Origin: Pachyseris speciosa
Taxonomy: Eukaryota; Cnidaria; Anthozoa; Scleractinia; Pachyseridae
Assembly: GCA_016490735.1 (NCBI GenBank)
Contig: JAEMWC010000055.1
Coordinates: 1,387,501-1,451,500 of the forward strand
DNA length: 64,000 nucleotides
Direction: 5' to 3'
The translations under genes were made by a program, and so were the position numbers. The notes beneath the pieces were generated by a model that saw only the letters and a list, made by a program, of their open reading frames with translations, had not been told where the DNA came from and did no database searches. This document shows positions 34,530 through 44,957 of this stretch, in pieces. Position 1 is the stretch's first letter. Each line of letters opens with the position of its first letter.

Positions 34530-36659
34530 ATGGAATCAACAAGGTTCGACTACTCCACAAAGAACATACCTCTACCATCTGAGAAGGATTACAACCGTAA
34601 GCTGATTGAAAAAACTGAACACCTCTGTAAACGGATGAGATGGAAAGCATACTTCTTCCTCAACCCTAACACTAAAAGCAACCAGAAAGAAACGTTCGGA
34701 TTCAACTCCAAAAATTCACCTCCACAGATCCCAGCGATGTTAAATTTTGAGAAGAGACTACTGAACATGGTCGAGAACCTCAAATTCAGAAAGGTCAAGT
34801 GCTGGTTCCAACAAAAGCTATCTTCTGACATCAAAACCATAAGGAATTCTGATAAACTCTTAATTCCCGCCGACAAAACCACAAATTTCTACAACATGGA
34901 CACATCCACGTATAATGATCTCCTGCAGAAGAACATCACCAAGGCCTACAAGAAAGTTACCCCAAGCACCACGAATCCTATTGAGCTTGAAGCCAAAAGC
35001 ATTGCCAAAAACCTAGAACTAGATGACCGTATTAATATCACTGCCAAACGCGAAGCCTTCATTACCCTCAAGGACCACAAACCTAATTTTGTGAATAATC
35101 CCACATGCCGCCTTATCAACCCAGCCAAATCCGAGATCGGCAAAATCAGCAAAGAAATCCTTGACAGAATAAACACCAACATTATTCACAAACTAAGCTT
35201 AAACCAATGGAAAAACACTAAAGCTGTCTTGAGCTGGTTCAACAGCTTAGATGACAAGGATAACTGCACATTCATCGCATTTGACGTAGTCGATTTTTAT
35301 CCATCCATTTCAATCGACCTACTAAACGCCGCACTAGATTTTGCATCCAGCTACATTACCATCACCGATGACGAACGTCGCATCATCTTACATGCGAAAA
35401 AGTCCCTTCTGTACAATTCTTGCGAGCCATGGGGAAAGAAAGCATCGTCAAACCTCTTCGATGTCACTATGGGCAGCTATGACGGGGCCGAATCATGTGA
35501 ACTCGTTGGCGCTTTCCTCCTACACCAAATCAAAGAGAAACATGGCAACAACTTCGGCTTATACAGAGATGACGGCCTTGGAGTAACCAATGCACCACCA
35601 CGCCAAGTAGAGCTCATCAAGAAAGACCTGTGCGCCATCTTCAGCAAACATGGCCTTAGACTGATTACCATTGAAGCCAACAAGAAAATCGTTAACTTCC
35701 TCGATGTCACCCTTAACTTAACTAACGGAAAATACATGCCTTACACTAAGCCCAACAACATCCCACTTTACATCAACAAGAAATCTAACCATCCACCGCA
35801 GATCATCAAAAACATACCAAAGTCCATCAACAACCGGCTCTCTGAGATTTCATATGACGAAGAGTCATTCACCAAAGCAGCACCACTCTATCAGAAAGCT
35901 CTTGACGACAGCGGACACAAGCACCGTCTTGAATTCCATCCCCCGAGTGTAGCAGATCCTCCAACATCTAACAGAAAGAATCGCCACAGAGAAATCATTT
36001 GGTACAACCCTCCATACAGCAGAAATGTCGCCACCAACGTAGGACGGGCTTTCCTCAAGATCCTGGACGAAGAATTCCCAAATGGCCACGTGTTACATAA
36101 GATCTTTAATCGTAACACAGTTAAAATCAGCTACAGCTGCATGTCTAACGTCAAACAAACCATCGACGGCCATAACAAGTCATCCTTATTACGGAAGAAC
36201 GCACCACCGTCGCCTAGAACATGCAACTGCAGAAAACCGGCTGACTGCCCTATGGCTGGCAATTGCCTCAAAGAGTCCGTTGTCTATCAGGCAACAGTGA
36301 TATCTGAAGACAGCAAGCCCGACCAAACCTACGTAGGCCTAACTGAAAACTCCTTCAAAACCAGATTCACAAACCACAAAGCTTCTTTCACCAATCCAAG
36401 CAAGAGACTCAACACAGAACTCAGTAAGCATATTTGGCAGTTGAAAGACACTAAAACAGGTTTTAGGATATCTTGGAAGATCTTAAAGCAAGCTTCTCCG
36501 TACAACCCCGCTTCCAATCGATGTAATTTGTGTCTGTGGGAGAAGTATTTTATAATTTGCAGGCCCGATTTAGCCACCTTGAACAAACGTAATGAACTTA
36601 TTACTTCCTGTAGACACGCAAACAAATTTCTCCTCAAAAATTTCAAAGCTGGCAGGTAA
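34530..36659 (+). CDS. Penelope-like reverse transcriptase with C-terminal GIY-YIG endonuclease, 709 aa
   Basis: A complete frame from ATG to TAA. In order: N-terminal region; RT fingers (FITLKDHKPNF, PTCRLINPAKSEIG, about residues 170-205); motif A FDVVDFYPSI (about 251); motif B region [14 protein letters not shown] (about 311); catalytic motif C YRDDG (about 343); motif D/E NKKIVNFLDV (about 383); a Cys-rich linker CNCRKPADCPMAGNC (about 567-581); then the GIY-YIG nuclease (VVYQATV, TYVGLTENSFKTRF, NHKASF, about 587-640). PLEs copy their RNA by target-primed reverse transcription and the nuclease nicks the target. It is flanked by pseudo-LTRs, and the uninterrupted frame suggests recent activity. 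Confidence 0.93.
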   Translation: MESTRFDYSTKNIPLPSEKDYNRKLIEKTEHLCKRMRWKAYFFLNPNTKSNQKETFGFNSKNSPPQIPAMLNFEKRLLNMVENLKFRKVKCWFQQKLSSDIKTIRNSDKLLIPADKTTNFYNMDTSTYNDLLQKNITKAYKKVTPSTTNPIELEAKSIAKNLELDDRINITAKREAFITLKDHKPNFVNNPTCRLINPAKSEIGKISKEILDRINTNIIHKLSLNQWKNTKAVLSWFNSLDDKDNCTFIAFDVVDFYPSISIDLLNAALDFASSYITITDDERRIILHAKKSLLYNSCEPWGKKASSNLFDVTMGSYDGAESCELVGAFLLHQIKEKHGNNFGLYRDDGLGVTNAPPRQVELIKKDLCAIFSKHGLRLITIEANKKIVNFLDVTLNLTNGKYMPYTKPNNIPLYINKKSNHPPQIIKNIPKSINNRLSEISYDEESFTKAAPLYQKALDDSGHKHRLEFHPPSVADPPTSNRKNRHREIIWYNPPYSRNVATNVGRAFLKILDEEFPNGHVLHKIFNRNTVKISYSCMSNVKQTIDGHNKSSLLRKNAPPSPRTCNCRKPADCPMAGNCLKESVVYQATVISEDSKPDQTYVGLTENSFKTRFTNHKASFTNPSKRLNTELSKHIWQLKDTKTGFRISWKILKQASPYNPASNRCNLCLWEKYFIICRPDLATLNKRNELITSCRHANKFLLKNFKAGR

Positions 36660-36777
36660 TAACCCCCATTTTAATGTGTCCGTTGTTTATCCGAAACAGA
36701 AACCGTTGTAAATTTAAACTTTTCCGGTCATCTTAAGTACATAAATGTCAGTGTCACGCTTACTTCCATTGTCACGC

Positions 36778-36985
36778 GGATTTTAAGCGTCTATTGTTAA
36801 GAAGTAGAAACCGTTGTAATCTAATACTTTTCCACTCCTCCTGTATATATAGTTACCAGCTTTACGTTGTAATTTTACATTTGGCTATTTATCTGATGAG
36901 TGCCGTACAGGTTGTGCGGTACGAAACTATATAGTAATAAATATGCCAAGTCAAATCTTCAGTTGATCAGACTGTCTTCAAATAT
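36778..36985 (+). repeat. 3' pseudo-LTR of the 709-codon PLE
   Basis: Second copy of the 208-bp terminal repeat. It ends directly in a TA tract (36984-37002), where the 5' copy instead continues into unique sequence, so the insertion or template switch ended here. Confidence 0.9.
36883..36947 (+). ncRNA. Hammerhead ribozyme in the 3' pseudo-LTR
   Basis: Identical in sequence and fold to the one at 34323-34387; predicted scission after the GTA at 36934-36936. Cleavage at both sites would release a full-length RNA unit from a read-through transcript. Confidence 0.92.
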
Positions 36986-37045
36986 ATATATATATATATA
37001 CACACACTATCACAAATGAAGATAACCCACATGTTTTGTTCCACA

Positions 37046-37083
37046 CCTATATTTCGACCACATAAAGTGGTCTTCATCAGGGT
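37046..37083 (-). ncRNA. Hammerhead-like motif downstream of the 971-codon PLE
   Basis: On the minus strand: CTGATGA, then an extra A, stem II GACCAC TTTAT GTGGTC, then GAAAT. The unpaired A beside the core, the T in place of C after GAAA, and the lack of a clear triplet make activity doubtful. It is in the sense of the PLE whose frame ends at 37821, where a terminal hammerhead is expected. Confidence 0.5.
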
Positions 37084-37114
37084 AAAATTACAGTTACAAC
37101 CGCACGCGTCATAC

Positions 37115-37620
37115 TACCGTAGAATCCCGGTTATAAGCCCTGGGCTTATACAATTTCGTAAGGGTTTTCGGGTGGGCCTATAATCGGGGGGGCTTATAAT
37201 AGGGAGGAAAAAAACGTCTAAAATCCGTTCTATTAAAATGAAAATTTTAATCATGTCTACTTTCAATTGGAACAATAACGGATTGTCAATGTGTGATTGT
37301 CAATGTGCTACGGGGCGGAACAGAGATCAAGTTTAGTTGTGACTTTGATGGAATACGATTCACTGAAATCCTGTTAAAGAACCGTTGCTGTAATTGATTT
37401 ATAATAATAAATATGTCGCTAATGTACCGCCTAATTATTGTTAACTGTATACGGTACCCGGTATAACAGGGGTATAACCGGAGGAAATTTCTATTAGCAG
37501 AGAGGTGGGCTTATAATCGGGTGGGCTTCTAACCGGGAGGAAATTTCTATTAGCAGAGAGGTGGGCTTATAATCGGGGGGGCTTATAACCGGGGGGGCTT
37601 ATAACCGGGATTCTACGGTA
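37115..37620. mobile_element. MITE with TACCGTAGAATCCCGG termini, in the PLE 3' region
   Basis: Left TACCGTAGAATCCCGGTTAT is mirrored at the right end. Blocks of gggcttataatcggggg repeat near the right terminus. It separates the hammerhead-like motif at 37046 from the end of the PLE coding region, so it inserted into that PLE. A related terminus (TACCGTAGAGTTTCG) is at 51488. Confidence 0.75.
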
Positions 37621-37713
37621 CTTTAAAAGTGTAAACTTAAACAGCCTCGCGCGCGCGCATCAACAAACGATCTCCTCCCCGCGCGCATAATGCCATTATA
37701 AACCATCAACAAA

Positions 37714-40700
37714 TTACGTGCGTCTGGAACGCCTGTTCTGACCGAAGAAAAAGTCATTGTCATTGAGACCATAAGGACTCAAAGTATTAAGCTTATAGGC
37801 CCATTGGCCCTCCTTATCCCTCAGCTCCTCTTCCCATTGACCCTGTCTATCAACTGAATGTTCATATCATCCAAACCGCTATGTCCATCACTCCAAAAGT
37901 GTTTATACAGTAGGTCGTCATTCTCCCGCTGTGCCTCATTCAATCTTCTATGGCGTCTTATTCTGGATTTATGGTTGTTAAACCTTATTCTAAACTTTGT
38001 AACAGTGGACCCCACATACTGTGCTGAACACCTCTTACATGTGATCAAGTAAACCACATTACTTGAGTTACAATCAAGACTATAGTTAATAGAGTACTTC
38101 CTGTCATTATGAGTACACACAAAATAGTCCTTTTCCTCTAAATACCTACAGACTTCACATCGACTTGATTTACATTTACACGTTCCTCGTACATTTTCTG
38201 CAGAGCCACGGCTATTTATCTTCGCACGTACCAGGTAGTCCCCCAAACTTTTAGGTTTTCTGAAAGCCACCAAAGGGATATCCTTGATGACTTTTTTACA
38301 TCGATCCGATGACTTCAAAATGGGATATAGCTCTCTGAGTATTTTACTTATGTTCGGCAAGCCAGGATGGTAAGTTACCACAAAAGGTGTTTTTGCACTG
38401 CGTGTTTGTTGTTTACTCTTAAAAGCCTCTTCTCTGGTCATACGCCTGACTCTCCCGATTTGTTTTTCCACGAAGTTCCTCTGATGACCCCTTTCAATTA
38501 AGTATTCCACCAAATTCTCCGCCCGCTTCTCAAAAAAATAGGGCTTGGAACAAATCCTACGTAATCGCATCGCTTGAGCATACGGTATACTCTTCTTACA
38601 GGCACCCGGATGAAAGGAACTGTAATGTAAATATTGGTGACTGTCCGTTGGTTTAACGAATACATCCGTCTCCAATACACCTGACTTGTTGATCACCCTA
38701 ACATCTAAAAATTCTATTTCATTCACAGAACACTTTGAAGTAAATTTGATCGTGTTATGGGCATTGTTTAAATATTTTATAAATTCCTCCAACTTCCTTT
38801 CACCCTCCGTCCATATGATAAATATATCATCAATGTATCTCCACCAAATATAGGGCTTGACTTCTGCATTCCGAAGTAGACGTCTTTCCAAATTATCCAT
38901 AAAGATATTTGCATATGAAGGAGCCATTCTTGTTCCTATCGCTGTTCCTAGCTTTTGTAGATAATGTTTGCCATTGAATTCAAAGTTGTTATTTCTCAAC
39001 ACCAACTCTGTAAAAGTGACTACGTCCTCATTCAATGATCCTTCCCAATTACCCTCATTGAAACCATCGAATTTCAGTAATGCTTCCTTCAAAGCTGCCA
39101 CACCTTCATCATGTGGAATGTGGGGGTACAGGCTAACCACATCAACTGTACACAAAATGGACCCCTCCGGCAGCCTCCCCAGCTCTCCTAACTTCTTTAG
39201 AAAATCATTGGTGTCTTTGATGTATGACTCTATCCCTTGCACTAGTGGTCGTACTTTATGGTCCACAAATTCAGAGATCTTCTCTGTAGGAGTTTTGCAT
39301 CCAGAAATCACTGGTCTACCTGGACAACCCTGTTTATGTATCTTCGGTAAAAGGTAAAACCTACCAGGCTTCACATCTTCAGACGCCAAAAGATAATCTC
39401 GCGTTTTCTCATCAATATTCCCTTTGCTGTAGCACTCATTTATTTTCGTATTGATCTCTTTCATCATGTCCCGAGTAGGATCTCTGTCCAATAACGTATA
39501 TACTTCCGAATCATCTAGCTGTCGCATGGCTTCTTCTATATATGCGTCCCTATCCATTACAACGACCGCAGAACCTTTATCTGATTGCTTTATGATTATA
39601 TCTTCATAACCCCTCAAATTCTCCAGCGCCCTCTGTTCATCCCTTGTTATATTACGCCGATATGTTTTATCCAAATCGTACGCTAAAATCGCCTTTTCAA
39701 CAGCGTCCACGTACGCCTCTATGGCTATTTCCCTGTTCTTCTCCGGACACCATTTTGACTTATTTCTGAACGCTGGCTTATCTGAAAAGTCCCCATCAAC
39801 TTCATCTTCAGAATAAAAATACTCACGTAACCTAATCCGTCTGATATAATCTCTTATGTCCTTTCGACGATTGTAAACATCAATCTTTTCCGGCATAGGG
39901 CAAAATTTCAATCCCTTAGACAAAAGAGATATTTCCGCTTCCGTAAGTAGTCTCTTCGAAAGATTGACAACAGTATGATTGCCAGTATCTAGCCCTGCAT
40001 CCGCACTCATTCCAAACCGCCTAGCGGGTAACTCGTTACGTTCTCTTTCAACTCCCATATTACTACCTGCTGACGTTTCCCCCACTGTCCTAACCACATT
40101 ATCCTGTAATTCATTCCGCAGACTACCTTCCGCCTCCGCGTGCATTGCCTCCAATACACTGTTTATATCACTGCTGATTTCCCTCAAATCCACTAGTAAT
40201 AGTGGACAGTCCACTGGTAGAGGATTCACACCAGCTAAATTCTCTTCTGGCGTCAAGTCTTCCACCTCTATCCCCCTATCAATGTCGTCAACATCCCCCA
40301 TCCCTACACCCTGCCTAATTGTAGATACAAAGTTCTCGATTTCCTCCCTTGAGGGACCACTCACCATTCGATCCCCACTCTCTACACCGATTGCACTCAG
40401 CTCCCAATCCCCCTCAACATCCGGTTCCTCCATTCCAACCAAAGCACTACCAGTCAGTAATTCACCCAATTTCTTCCTTCTCCTTTCTAAAAGTACTTGA
40501 TTAAATTTCTCACAAATAGCAGATATTTTTCTTACCATGTTATCCAAGGTCGATTCTCCGAAACGCTCCCTAATCTGACGTTTAGTGGCCAAAATATCTT
40601 CCGTTAATCGTCGCTCTACATGTCCCGTTTGTCGCACTAACAAATCCTGCAATTTCCTCGAAGCATCCATCAAAACCAATCTCCACTCCTCATCAAAAAC

Positions 40701-40736
40701 CTCAGTAACAACTTCAATATTGGATTTCTTCTTCAA
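37714..40736 (-). CDS. Penelope-like element protein, 971 codons, with a terminal frameshift
   Basis: Frame from ATG at 40736 to a TGA at 37821. A long acidic N-terminal extension (about residues 1-260) precedes the RT: LLPKIHKQGCPGRPVISG, motif A TVDVVSLYPHIP, motif B GTAIGTRMAPSYANIFM, motif C WRYIDDIFI, then EIEFLDVRV. After a Cys-rich linker (GTCKCKSSRCEVC) comes the GIY-YIG nuclease (VVYLITCKRCSAQYVGST, FNNHKSRIRRH, LLYKHFWSDGH). Just past NG near the end one base is missing: the other frame continues EEELRDKEGQWAYKLNTL and SPYGLNDNDFFFGQ to a TAA at 37714-37716, the conserved PLE C-terminus. The annotated span includes that tail; the open frame itself is 37821-40736. Otherwise it looks young. 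Confidence 0.9.
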
Positions 40737-40822
40737 TATTGGCTTTCTTCTTTATATACATATAAAAAAACAGTGGATAGAAAGAAAAAAAGAAAAAAAT
40801 GGCAATAACTAGTACAGGTCGC

Positions 40823-40987
40823 ATTCCACAGGTCACGGGTGCAGGTCACTCTTTATTGTTGGTAACTAAGCCAAACAGTTTGTACTCCATCTAAAACAAA
40901 ATTTTGGATAGTGATTAGGGACAGGAGCCAATTTTGGGCTTCTTTATTTGTCTGTAGTTCGGTGACCTGTGTGTTGACCTGTGGAAT
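40823..40987. mobile_element. 165-bp MITE
   Basis: Inverted ends ATTCCACAGGTCA and TGACCTGTGGAAT, each with a second nearby gaggtcac-like repeat. It lies just upstream of the 971-codon PLE. Non-coding. Confidence 0.6.
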
Positions 40988-41250
40988 GTTACCTTTACTT
41001 TAGCCCAGCCGTTTGCTGTCTTACGTCTAGTTAGCTGGCTTTGCAAAAACATGCTTCTCAAAACTTGCAGTCATTTGACCGGAATAGGTCCAGAACTTCA
41101 GTGTTTTGGGTCCGACCAGCCTGAAAATCGCACCACAGCAGGTAAAGAAAAGGAAAAAGGGAGTGAAGGAGGAGAAGAGAGAAAAAAAAAAGCATTGGTC
41201 TACTCTTTTGGCTGCTTTAATTTGAACCAACAAAATGACCAGCTCCCAGA

Positions 41251-41455
41251 TGGCTTGTTAGCTCAGTTGGTAGAGCGCTGCACCGGTATCGCAGAGGTCG
41301 TGGGTTCGATTCCCTTACAAGTCTGAATTTTTTTCAGGCTTTACTGATTTTCACTACTGCTTATGCAGTGTTCATAACTGCGATGATCAATCGGCATATT
41401 CATTCTTTAATTCGCAGTTCAAATATATGAATTTCATACATTCATTGTCATTTAT
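41251..41455 (+). mobile_element. tRNA-derived SINE (second family)
   Basis: The tRNA-like head 41251-41324 has an A box (ttagctcagttggtag) and B box (gtgggttcgattccc). The anticodon-like loop (ccggtat) lacks the invariant T at position 33, and the acceptor arm does not close. The body carries tgcgatgatcaatc and cgcagttcaaatatatg, phrases also seen near 1630-1690, 46285-46450 and 52440-52540. Confidence 0.7.
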
Positions 41456-41884
41456 TATAGTTTCCATTTTGCTGTGTAAAACTACCGCTTTTAAGGCAGG
41501 ACTTTTCCACGGATGGCGGGTGGCGGGTGTGGCGGGTGATGCACTGGTGCACTGATATATTGTTTTGGGTTACCCATATCACTGTCACAGCGATTTAATT
41601 TGCAAAATACTTATAACCATAATGCCCGTCCCCTTCTCCATTGTTTCTGCATTCTTCCAACCACTATAAATAGTCACTTTTTGTCAATAAAAAGTGGGAC
41701 CGGAGTCCACTTCCAACAGGGTCTTATTTGGGGCTTCATATAGCTTAAGGCAAGCGAGCTTAACATTGCCTTTTATTGTAATTTTATAATCGCTCACAAA
41801 TGAATAAAATACACTGTGCATGAAAAACGCGAAGAGCAGCTGATTTACTAGCTTTTAATGCAACAAAACCCTTCAAGGTAACAT

Positions 41885-43261
41885 CATAATCATCATCATC
41901 ATCATCATCTTTATTTAAAAACACGGTAAATACATCAGGCATTAACAATTTAATATAAAAGCTACAAATATTGCGAAAAACTATGTATACAGATTAATCT
42001 TCTAAACTTTAAAATATTGCTAACTATTAAAGAAAGGTAAACTAAATTAAAGCCTGTTTTACATGAATGCCGAGTCAGAATTAATTAATAATGGTCGGAA
42101 ATTAGCCAGAGATGTTTCTTGCCTAGCAGCTGAGGGTAGACGGTTCCAGAGAACTGCACCACTATAGGCAAAGCTATTTTTGTAACAATTAGTACATAGC
42201 AAGGGAATAGCAAGCTTATTATAAGAATCACGCAAATTCTAAGAAGTAATCACATCACTCCGATGAATGAATTTCGAAGACAAATAATTATCTCGGCCAT
42301 TAATTTTTGACGTTGAGTTTCTAAATTGTCCCAGCCTAATACTTTAAATAGTTGGTTGGCGTCAGCATCATGACTAGAATGAGTAAGGACGCGGACAGCA
42401 CGATTTTGAAGTCTCTGTAATTTGTCAGATAATGTTTTGGCACAGTTAACCCAAACAACATTAGGGAGATTAAGATAGAGGTTTTTCGGCATTTCCCGCG
42501 AACCGCGAACGTCAAGAAATCACGTGACCAGTGCTTTGCCGTCAGGCTTGCGGTTTGAGGTTCACGTTTGTACGGCTAGGCTAGGCCACGCTCTAGAGGT
42601 AAGTGATTTACCGCAAGGTTTTTTTGCACCCTAAAACATCACAATCCCACGTTTGAGAGGAAATAGTACTTTTTAGAACTCTTTCGCTTGTTAATCATCG
42701 AATTCTTTTTCGTAGAAACGTAATTTCTCAGCTAAAACAGAAGTGAACGAATATTTGAAAACAAACATGGCGTCCGGCTATTTGTTTGTTAGAACCATCC
42801 GCGAATCTTAAGTCCAAATATGGGCAGACGGCTAACGTGAAACCGCTAACCGCAAACCGCGGTTTGCCGTTTGTAGTAAGATGGCCAAACCTGTATCTTA
42901 ATCTCTCTATTTACAATAGTCGAAGTGCGATTGAACTAATCCGTGATAGATATTATGTAGAGTTGCAGTACGAACACAGTGACTTATTCGTTCATGAATA
43001 GATCCAATACCAGAAGAAATTTTTTTTGATACAGCGTCGATATGATTACTCCATGTTAAATTGTCATCAATTAATACACCAAGAGACTTGGTAAGATTGA
43101 CTCTGTTTAATTGTGTACCATTAATTTCCAAGTCTGGGAGAACGGATAGACTGTTCAATTTTTGTTTTGATCCAATTCAGTTTTTGTCATGTTGAGAGTT
43201 AATTTATTGGCAATGAGCCAACGGTTTATAGATGTGATGTATGTGTATACAAAAATATATT
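41885..43261 (-). pseudogene. CR1/L2-like LINE 3' part, split by a MITE
   Basis: Minus-strand fragments of the C-terminal RT region: INRWLIANKLTLNMTKT (about 43200-43250), SLGVLIDDNLTWSNHID and YHGLVQSHFDYC (43158-42907), then after a 440-bp insertion NVVWVNCAKTLSDKLQRLQ and LFKVLGWDNLETQRQKL (42492-42250). The 3' end is an (ATG)n-type tract (41886-41911 on plus as atc repeats), a usual LINE tail. A frameshift separates two pieces near 43160. Confidence 0.85.
42464..42906. mobile_element. MITE copy A, inserted in the LINE
   Basis: Ends ggagattaagatagaggt and, mirrored, gagattaagatacaggt. The insertion lies between the Cys codon of FDYC and the Asn codon of NVVW and seems to duplicate TAA, as PIF/Harbinger elements do. 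The interior has cgcgaaccgcgaacg and ccgctaaccgcaaaccg repeats. An inverted second copy is 43262-43705. Confidence 0.75.
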
Positions 43262-43705
43262 AGAGACCTTGAGATCGAGGTTTGGTCATCTTACAGCAAA
43301 CGGCAAACCGCAGTTTGCGGTTAGCGGTTTCACGTTAGCTGTCTGTCCATATTCGAGACTTAAGATTCGCGGGTAACAAATAGCCGGCCTCCATGTTTGT
43401 TTTCATTCATTCGTTCACTTCTATTTTAGCTAAGAAATCGTCTTAAAAATTACGTTTCTATGAAAAAGAATTCGATAATTAATAGGCGAAAGATTTCTAA
43501 AAAGTAGTATTTCCTCTCAAACGTGGGATTGTGATGTTTTAGGGTGCAAAAAACCTTGCGGTAAATCACTTAACTCTAGAGCGTGGTCTAGCCGTACAAA
43601 CGTGAACCTCAAACCGCAAACCTGACGGCAAGGCACTGGTCACGTGACTTCTTGACGTTCGCGGTTCGCGGGAAATTCCGAAAAACCTCTATCTTAAGGT
43701 CTCTA
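43262..43705. mobile_element. MITE copy B, inverted relative to copy A
   Basis: About 444 bp, ends agagaccttgagatcgagg and its mirror, and collinear in reverse with copy A over nearly its whole length, with scattered substitutions and small gaps. The termini of the two copies differ (ccttgag against attaag), so they are separate insertions and not one long hairpin. Confidence 0.75.
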
Positions 43706-43942
43706 TTACCATATGCCAGCACGTTTTGCAAATTTGTTTGAGAGAGAGCGCATTTGTTTTATAAAAACTTCATGGCGTTGCCATCGAGAATGTCAGCAAC
43801 TTTAATTTTTGTATTCCTCTGTGTTCTAAGGGCATTTTAGTTATGAGCAATGGTACTTGAGGGTAGCACAAAAATTTGGTTTATCAAAAGACGGAGTTGA
43901 AAATGTAAAATGGCCACCGTACAGTACTCTGACATAGCACCT

Positions 43943-44275
43943 TTAAGATACAGCAGGGAGATGGTCAGGTCTTGGCTGATCAAATTTCACCATAGATGAC
44001 TCTGCAAAATAGCCGAGACCAACCCCAGAAGTATTCCCAGCATCAAACGTCTTTTCAGTGTGAACAGTTCGCTTCTTTAGCCTCTGAGCACGACCGACAT
44101 CTCCGAGGAACTCCGTGAACTCGGTGATGGAACGCTTCAGCTTCCTTTGAAAGCTTCTCTTGAACAGCACATACGTAAATGGATCCAGAAAGAAATTAAC
44201 GAACACGAGTCTGAGTGAGACGGAGTCCAGGGTCAGGCTTGGATTCATTCGAAATGTGTTACAGAAGAGACGGAT
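43943..44275 (-). CDS. Prostanoid-receptor-like GPCR, exon 3 (end of TM6, TM7, C-tail)
   Basis: The acceptor tttgcag precedes ATC at 44275; the exon encodes IRLFCNTFRMNPSLTLDS, then TM7 SLRLVFVNFFLDPFTYVLFK and a basic tail with Ser/Thr and RRAQRLKKR-like clusters to a stop at 43943. The TM7 motif is DPFTY in place of the usual NPxxY; DPxxY is characteristic of prostanoid receptors. Joined in phase 0 to exon 2 it restores TM6 as FLVTWLPVT-IRLF. Confidence 0.85.
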   Translation of the reverse strand: MRLFCNTFRMNPSLTLDSVSLRLVFVNFFLDPFTYVLFKRSFQRKLKRSITEFTEFLGDVGRAQRLKKRTVHTEKTFDAGNTSGVGLGYFAESSMVKFDQPRPDHLPAVS

Positions 44276-44957
44276 CTGCAAAGGAACAAAGAGCCATCAG
44301 TCTACAGTATGAGGTGCTGGTGTGGGGATACCGGAATTTACGATGAAGGGGGTCCCAGCGTCAAAATGTTACAAATATTTGCACTTAATATAAAATTACT
44401 GTCTGTGTATCATTACATTTGCTAGCGATGTGTGTTGAATAAACACTGTCATTTTAGAGTATAAACTAAGGTCTCCCCCGCGCCCTAATTTTATAAGCAA
44501 ACTTCTGATATTGCATACTGAAAATGTTCTTACTTTTAAAAAGCAGAATAAGCTTGTAAGAACGTGAGAATACCACACTTTTGACACCAGATTTAAAGAA
44601 TAAGTGTAATACTAGGGATAAATGTGGTACCAGGAGCCTGCGTTTCATTAGCTTGTGAACAGAGAGTGTTTCTTGTAGTGGGGTATTGTTGGCGAGCGGA
44701 GGTGCAAGGGCCAACGGCCTGGGCGAGGCTTTAGCTAGGCTTACCGAATTTTTCTCACCCCTTGCGCGCGCTTGTTGCTCGGCCAAGTACCGCAATACGA
44801 GGTATAAAGAAATAATGGAACAGTGGTTGCTTCCTTACCACTCATGAAGCAGAAAGCAGACCTTCACAACCTCGTTCTCAAGGCCTTTCCCTGGAAGGAA
44901 AAGCCCTGGAAACGATCGAAGTTTTTCCAAATTCCCAGAAACTACGCAAAACCTTAC
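44276..44957. other. GPCR intron 2
   Basis: 682 bp between donor ACG|GTAAGG and acceptor tttgcag on the minus strand. It includes a GC-rich stretch (44685-44790) and an open frame without family likeness. No further exon is needed or seen. Confidence 0.6.
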
